NCBI GenBank assembly: GCA_007258455.2
Contig: VDFB02270651.1
Location: forward strand, 495,645,370 to 495,709,369
Source: Sequoia sempervirens
Taxonomy: Eukaryota; Streptophyta; Pinopsida; Cupressales; Cupressaceae
Length of the DNA stretch: 64,000 nucleotides
Direction of reading: 5' to 3'
A program made the position numbers and the translations under genes. The notes beneath the pieces were generated by a model. It was not told the origin of the DNA and ran no database searches. It saw only the letters and a list, made by a program, of their open reading frames with translations. Within the stretch, counting starts at the first letter, position 1, and every line of letters begins with the position of its first letter. Positions 59,304 through 64,000 of this stretch are shown here, in pieces.

Positions 59304-60383
59304 GTTAAAGATGTCTCAAAACAAATCATCTAGCAACTTAGTTAAATTCTCCTCCAAATTTTTCCTTGATTAATAAAAATGAAAAGTTGTCTTCTCCAAT
59401 ATTTGCCTCCTTGATAAATGTGCAAAACCTTTTCTCCAAAATCCGCGAGCTTCGAGTGATATAAATGCAAATTAATCTTGCAATTTGATATGGAATAATG
59501 AAAAGTAAGCTTGTATCTATATGCATATGGGAAAAAAATTATTCTAGTGTATGGAATAACTACATCCTAGATCATTAAATGAATCAAGTGGTAATCAAAC
59601 AAGTTATTTCATTGTGGAGTTTGTTGTTTTTTAATGTATAGATATGCAACATATATCTTAGAGTAATTTTAGAATTTTGTTACTTGTCAAAAAGACAATA
59701 GAGGTATAATTTGAATTGAATTTTCTTAATGTTTCAAAGAATAAAATTTTCGTATAATTTAATAATGGTGTAGATTAAGAGATTATTTATGAAATAATTT
59801 AACATAATTTTTTTATAACTTAGAGGGAAAGTGTTTGAAGGATGGTATATAATTATAAAAGGAATGTTCCTACCTCTTCTTTATAATTATATTTTATAAC
59901 TCGTTTATAAAATATCATTAGTTTACTTCAGCTTGAGAGTCATTTATTTTATAATTTTTGACTTCTTACTATAAAATTCAATGGGTGTGTGTGCAAATTA
60001 TTTATTGTGGTCAACATGAATGAAATTAATCATAAAGTGGCATGTTCATTTCCTAAAATTCTACTAGAGATCAAATGTATATCATATAAGGAAATGTAAG
60101 TTCTAAGAGATCATCAAATAAGCAAATGTATGTATATTGAATATATAGCAAATGTATACATATATCATATAAACATGTAAACATAAGCAAACACATACAT
60201 ACATGTAAATAGATTCAATGTATAAACATGTAACATGTTATAAGCAAAGAGCCAAATGTATGTATATAAGCAAATATCCAAATGTATGTATATAAGCAAA
60301 GATCATTAAATGTCAAGTACTAAAGATCATCATATAAGCAAATACATGTAGTAAAGATCATAGATCTAGTGCAGGGCCTAATA
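59304..60383. other. AT-rich intergenic DNA
   Basis: I see no gene. From about 60,060 to 60,360 short words such as 'atgtatgtatataagcaaa' and 'agatcatcatataagcaaat' repeat loosely. Confidence 0.5.
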
Positions 60384-62076
60384 TGAATGTCGACTCCTAG
60401 TCGAATGACCATCTGAATGAGAACAGTCCTACTCTGATGGATGTGCTAAGCCTTGCAAATAAAAATGTGTGCACAATGTGTTAAATACATATAATTTATA
60501 TTAAATAAATTTTATGAAAGTTATTTTTAAAAATGTACTTGTATATTTTTAAATATCTATCTAGATCTATGTGTATACATATGCATGTACATATACACGT
60601 GTATATATAAAAATTTAAAACTCACATGTCCATTGGCAACAAATTCATCCACAGAGTCACGTCGATGTACACGATTTGGAGGAACAAGGCTAGGAGTGAC
60701 ATGAGGTATGTCCACCTACAATATATACATATATATATATATCAGTACATGAATATCTAGTTAAAACTAAAATTTTAAAATAATTAAAAAGGAATTGAAA
60801 CATGCACATGCACACATACATGCACATCATCTGATATCAGATGACCTAAGTCATCTGAAATGACCGCCTCCACCATATCAACTATATGGTCAAGCAACGA
60901 ACCAACATCTGCATCCATCTGAGCTATCCCATGTTGTGCCATAAATGATGAGTGAAGAGGACTATGCAGGTGAGATGACATCGACGATGACGAACCAGAA
61001 CCAATCAACATCTCAGTAAAACCCATAGTTCATGCAGCTACCGAATGATCTGTAGGTGGATCCTGACGTGCACTAGTGTTGGGCTAAGAGTGATGGGATC
61101 CTGGAAGTGAATGACCTCTGTGTCCCAAATGATCTCTAACATGCTCTATACCAATCCCATAGTCTGATGCAATGAAGGAATATGCCTCCAAGAGGTCCTC
61201 AACTAAACAATGCAGAGTCATGCATGCCATATCTCCTATAAGTGTGTCAAGCTTTATGGGAGTAGGGATGTTTGTTGTTGTATAAGGATCCATGGTGGTC
61301 CACTATGCTGAAAATGGCATGGATCGAGAACCTCTAGACATCAAATACTGACCTACATGATTAGTAGATATCCTACTGGTGGTAGCTGCAATGTCACCTA
61401 TAGTGTCAATTGCTTCCTTTTGGGAAGCAACAACAACCTCATCTGCTACGGGGACTAGAGCTGGGGTGAGAGCTTGAGACCTCTCACCAACCCATACCCT
61501 AAACATTGGGGCTGGTCTATTTGCTTGACAATAGGTGGTCCTATTGGCAATCCTACCACGCCCCTGACCAACATATGGTGGAATGTCTAGGTAATTGACT
61601 TTGAGGCCCAAATGGACCTCAACATACAATTGCTGAACAAAATGCAATGGAATCTGGTCATTGTTTGGGTATTGACCATGTGCTGTGAGAAATTGTGGGT
61701 AGATCAATGAGGCCATAACATGATCGACACATCTAGTGACCTGGTATCCCCTAACCTTACGCACATTTTGATAGAATGGAAAACAAGTGGTTTTTATCAT
61801 TCATTTGGTCACACTATCCTGTATTTGTTTAAGGGGAACGTCACCATGTACTTCTTGCATGTAGGAAAGAATAGCAGCTACTCGATCTGGGGAATATGAA
61901 CTAGTCCTCTCAAGTTCATCTTTTAGTTTTTCTAGACTATGTAATATTGACATGCATGGTTTAGTATATACCCCTGGGTTTGTACCCTGTGCTAATGAGT
62001 CTCTCAATTTCTTAATCTCATTAGTGGTATTTGCAAACAAATCTTTTGGCTCAGGTGAAACATCTGTATTTTCCAT
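60384..62076 (-). pseudogene. Unrecognised multi-exon gene with in-frame stops
   Basis: Starts at ATG 62076 (MENTDVSPEPKDLFANTTNE). One frame runs to about 60,820 with stops only at 61801 (TGA), 61303 (TAG), 61084 (TAG) and 61027. The parts between are protein-like: SYSPDRVAAILSYMQEVHGD, MASLIYPQFLTAHGQYPNND, NYLDIPPYVGQGRGR, IKLDTLIGDMACMTLHCLVE and ISDDLGHLISDD. A GT donor near 60,823 and an acceptor near 60,716 allow a next exon (VDIPHVTPSLVPPNRVHRRD, about 60,715-60,630) that itself ends at GTGAGT. A further exon near 60,450 is possible. I do not recognise any domain. Its direction and closeness suggest an accessory protein of the same transposon as 55390-59303, but that is inference. Confidence 0.45.
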
Positions 62077-64000
62077 GTTATATATATGTATGTACACCTA
62101 AAAGAGCAATAGAATCTTGGTAAATAATATATGTAGATATAGGGAATAGAAATATAAAACAGTTGTAATAATTCATCTACTCATCAATAATATTTTCATA
62201 CCATTAACAAAAAAACATTCAACATCTATCTAGTTTTTAATAATCAAAACATTCAAATTACTAGATTGCACACAAAACATAATCTAAAACAATTCTATTT
62301 AATTTTAAATTTACAAGTGTGCACTCTAGTACAAAATATGCCATTAAAGACTTAAAAAATATTGATAAAGGTTGCATCTAAGATTACTTCCTACAATTAG
62401 TAATAAAGGGAAAGCATCATTACTTAACATTGGTGGTCATGTAAAATCAATTTAGTCATTATTGAAGGTACAAATAAGAGAAGAAAATGAGAGAGATGAT
62501 ATAATCTTGTAAATATGATTTCTAAATTATTGAAGCAATATTTTGATAAGGAGGAAACCAAAAAATTAGAAACAAACTTCCTCATATCCATAAAGAAAAT
62601 TTGATAGGAGGAAGGGACACATGCACATAATATTTATCATGAAAGTTACTATACAATGTACAAGAACATGATACTAAGGAACAAAGGTTTCTTATAAGTA
62701 CAAAACAAACGTAGATGAAGATTTAACCCTAGTACAAAAAAAAGAAATAATGAAAGAATATGAGAAAATGACTTTCAATTTAATCTTTGTACATATTTTT
62801 TCTATTATCTCAAATCTTATAGATAATATAAAATCCTCCATATGAAAAATATGGTTATATTTACTCATTTAGATAATATTTAATAATTATTTTATTACTC
62901 TTATTTTTATAAACTTCTTTGATATTATAGTAAAATAAATCAACTCTTACATTTTTAAAATTTAAAAATTGCCTATACAAATTCCACAACTAGATATAAT
63001 GGACTAGCTTTGTATAATGATGCACAATGATCAATCCTTGTTGTTCCAAATCATTGATGAAAGATGGAATGATGCACATAATTGGTTGTAGATCCAAGTC
63101 TCCCAAAAGAGGAAGGAAATGAAGGCTTTATATTTTTATTAATAGACTATATTAAGTGTTACCATGGTTAATTATGAATTTTAATAGTTTAAATGTAAAA
63201 GGTAAAGAATCTCAAGTAGCAAGAGAGCTATTGATTGTATGTTTAGAAGATCTTATGAGTCTATTGATTATATTATTTTACAAGAAGTAAAATTGGTAAC
63301 ATGTAACCATAATTGAGCACTTTAATTTATTTAGTGGGATGCTTTTATTTGGAAGCTAGTCATTATCTGTAAAATGTCAACATATAAACTACCAAGCTCA
63401 TAAATAAAAGGGCATAAGATGACCTTAGTCTACAAAGTTGTCACTTTGAAAATAAATATCCAACAAGCAACAAGATAATCACCAAGTATAGGTCAAATAC
63501 TCCAATGATATTTAATATAGAAAAATTAAATAGTTAATGATGAAATCGTATAAAAAAATTGAACCTTCAAAGAATAATAAAAATATTTAGCATCTCAAAA
63601 ATGAGAGATGATCAAATGATGTAGCATGATCATTCCAATCATTTACAAAGTCAACCTTACCAAACTAAATATGTTGTTGGCAGAACATAAAGAAATTGAA
63701 TTTATGAAAAATTAAAATTAAAAATAGTGCACATACATAGAAAAGAGACCTCACTAAACATACTCCACATAAGAAATGGACAAACTTGATTATATTAGCA
63801 ATACATGATGACACCAATTGAATAAAAAATATATCACCTCTAAGAGTTTTGAAACATATCTTAGAATGATGTGATATTTTATTTAAAGAAAAATGTAGAA
63901 GAATTGACACTCGTTAAGGCACATGATACATGAAAATAGTAACCATGTTTTTTTCATTATCCACGGAACACCTCTCTTTCTCTCTCTAAGGATGTCATAT
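62077..64000. other. AT-rich right flank without visible gene
   Basis: Both strands lack a credible coding region. The 81-codon minus frame at 63910-63665 is hydrophobic low-complexity sequence and has no context. The window ends in a CT-rich run. Confidence 0.5.

Noticed and set aside
1..64000. CRISPR arrays, bacterial operons, rRNA or phage genes
   Set aside because: No regular repeat-spacer structure, no operon-like gene packing and no rRNA sequence were seen. Splice sites and retroelements show a plant nuclear origin.

Overview
This is nuclear DNA from a seed plant with a large, repeat-rich genome. A gymnosperm such as a conifer is my inference, from the long introns and the many old, nested, low-copy-looking retroelements. 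Plant origin rests on a plant-type RAD21/SCC1 cohesin gene, a fragment of an HD-ZIP class IV homeobox gene (a plant-only family), and Ty1/copia and Ty3/gypsy elements primed by initiator-Met tRNA.

Layout. 1-3422 is AT-rich non-coding DNA with short repeats. 3423-14008 (minus) is the only gene that looks intact: a 13-exon alpha-kleisin gene with a clean 674-codon reading frame, in which intron 1 alone is about 6.36 kb and is full of small GC-rich repeats. 14009-17100 holds decayed sequence. 17100-35300 is a nest. An unrecognised, broken minus-strand protein gene (18252-26415) is split by a non-autonomous LTR element (19448-23963). Next to it, a degraded chromovirus-type gypsy element (27684-33289) has an extra LTR joined end to end to its 3' LTR. 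A LINE-like RNase H remnant follows at 35017.

36300-50250 is a second nest. A minus-strand copia element is split at 39837/47444 by a full-length minus-strand gypsy element with 1.47 kb LTRs and a perfect GTTTT target duplication. The copia runs into the LTR and gag of a third, plus-strand gypsy that stops just before its protease. 51455-52470 is the 5' part of an HD-ZIP IV gene with introns still present. It has a stop, a frameshift and an internal deletion that removes most of the homeodomain, and it runs into a 2.5 kb purine-rich tandem array with telomere-like GGGTTTA text.

55390-59303 and 60384-62076 (minus) are two broken genes that may belong to one DNA transposon. The first has motifs (VDFAENY, WSDGC, HGKGEHDG) of a DDE-transposase-like family and a tandemly duplicated exon. 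The second is an unrecognised multi-exon protein. 62100-64000 is AT-rich with no gene that I can see.

The most striking pattern is in the retroelement reading frames. In the gypsy at 39838-47443 one frame runs for 1,530 codons with no frameshift but 11 internal stops, all TAG or TAA and none TGA. Two of them lie at family-conserved glutamines. The same Gln-to-stop pattern recurs in the copia, the third gypsy and the HD-ZIP fragment. This fits decay of methylated CHG sites (CAG to TAG), but the bias is strong enough to test.
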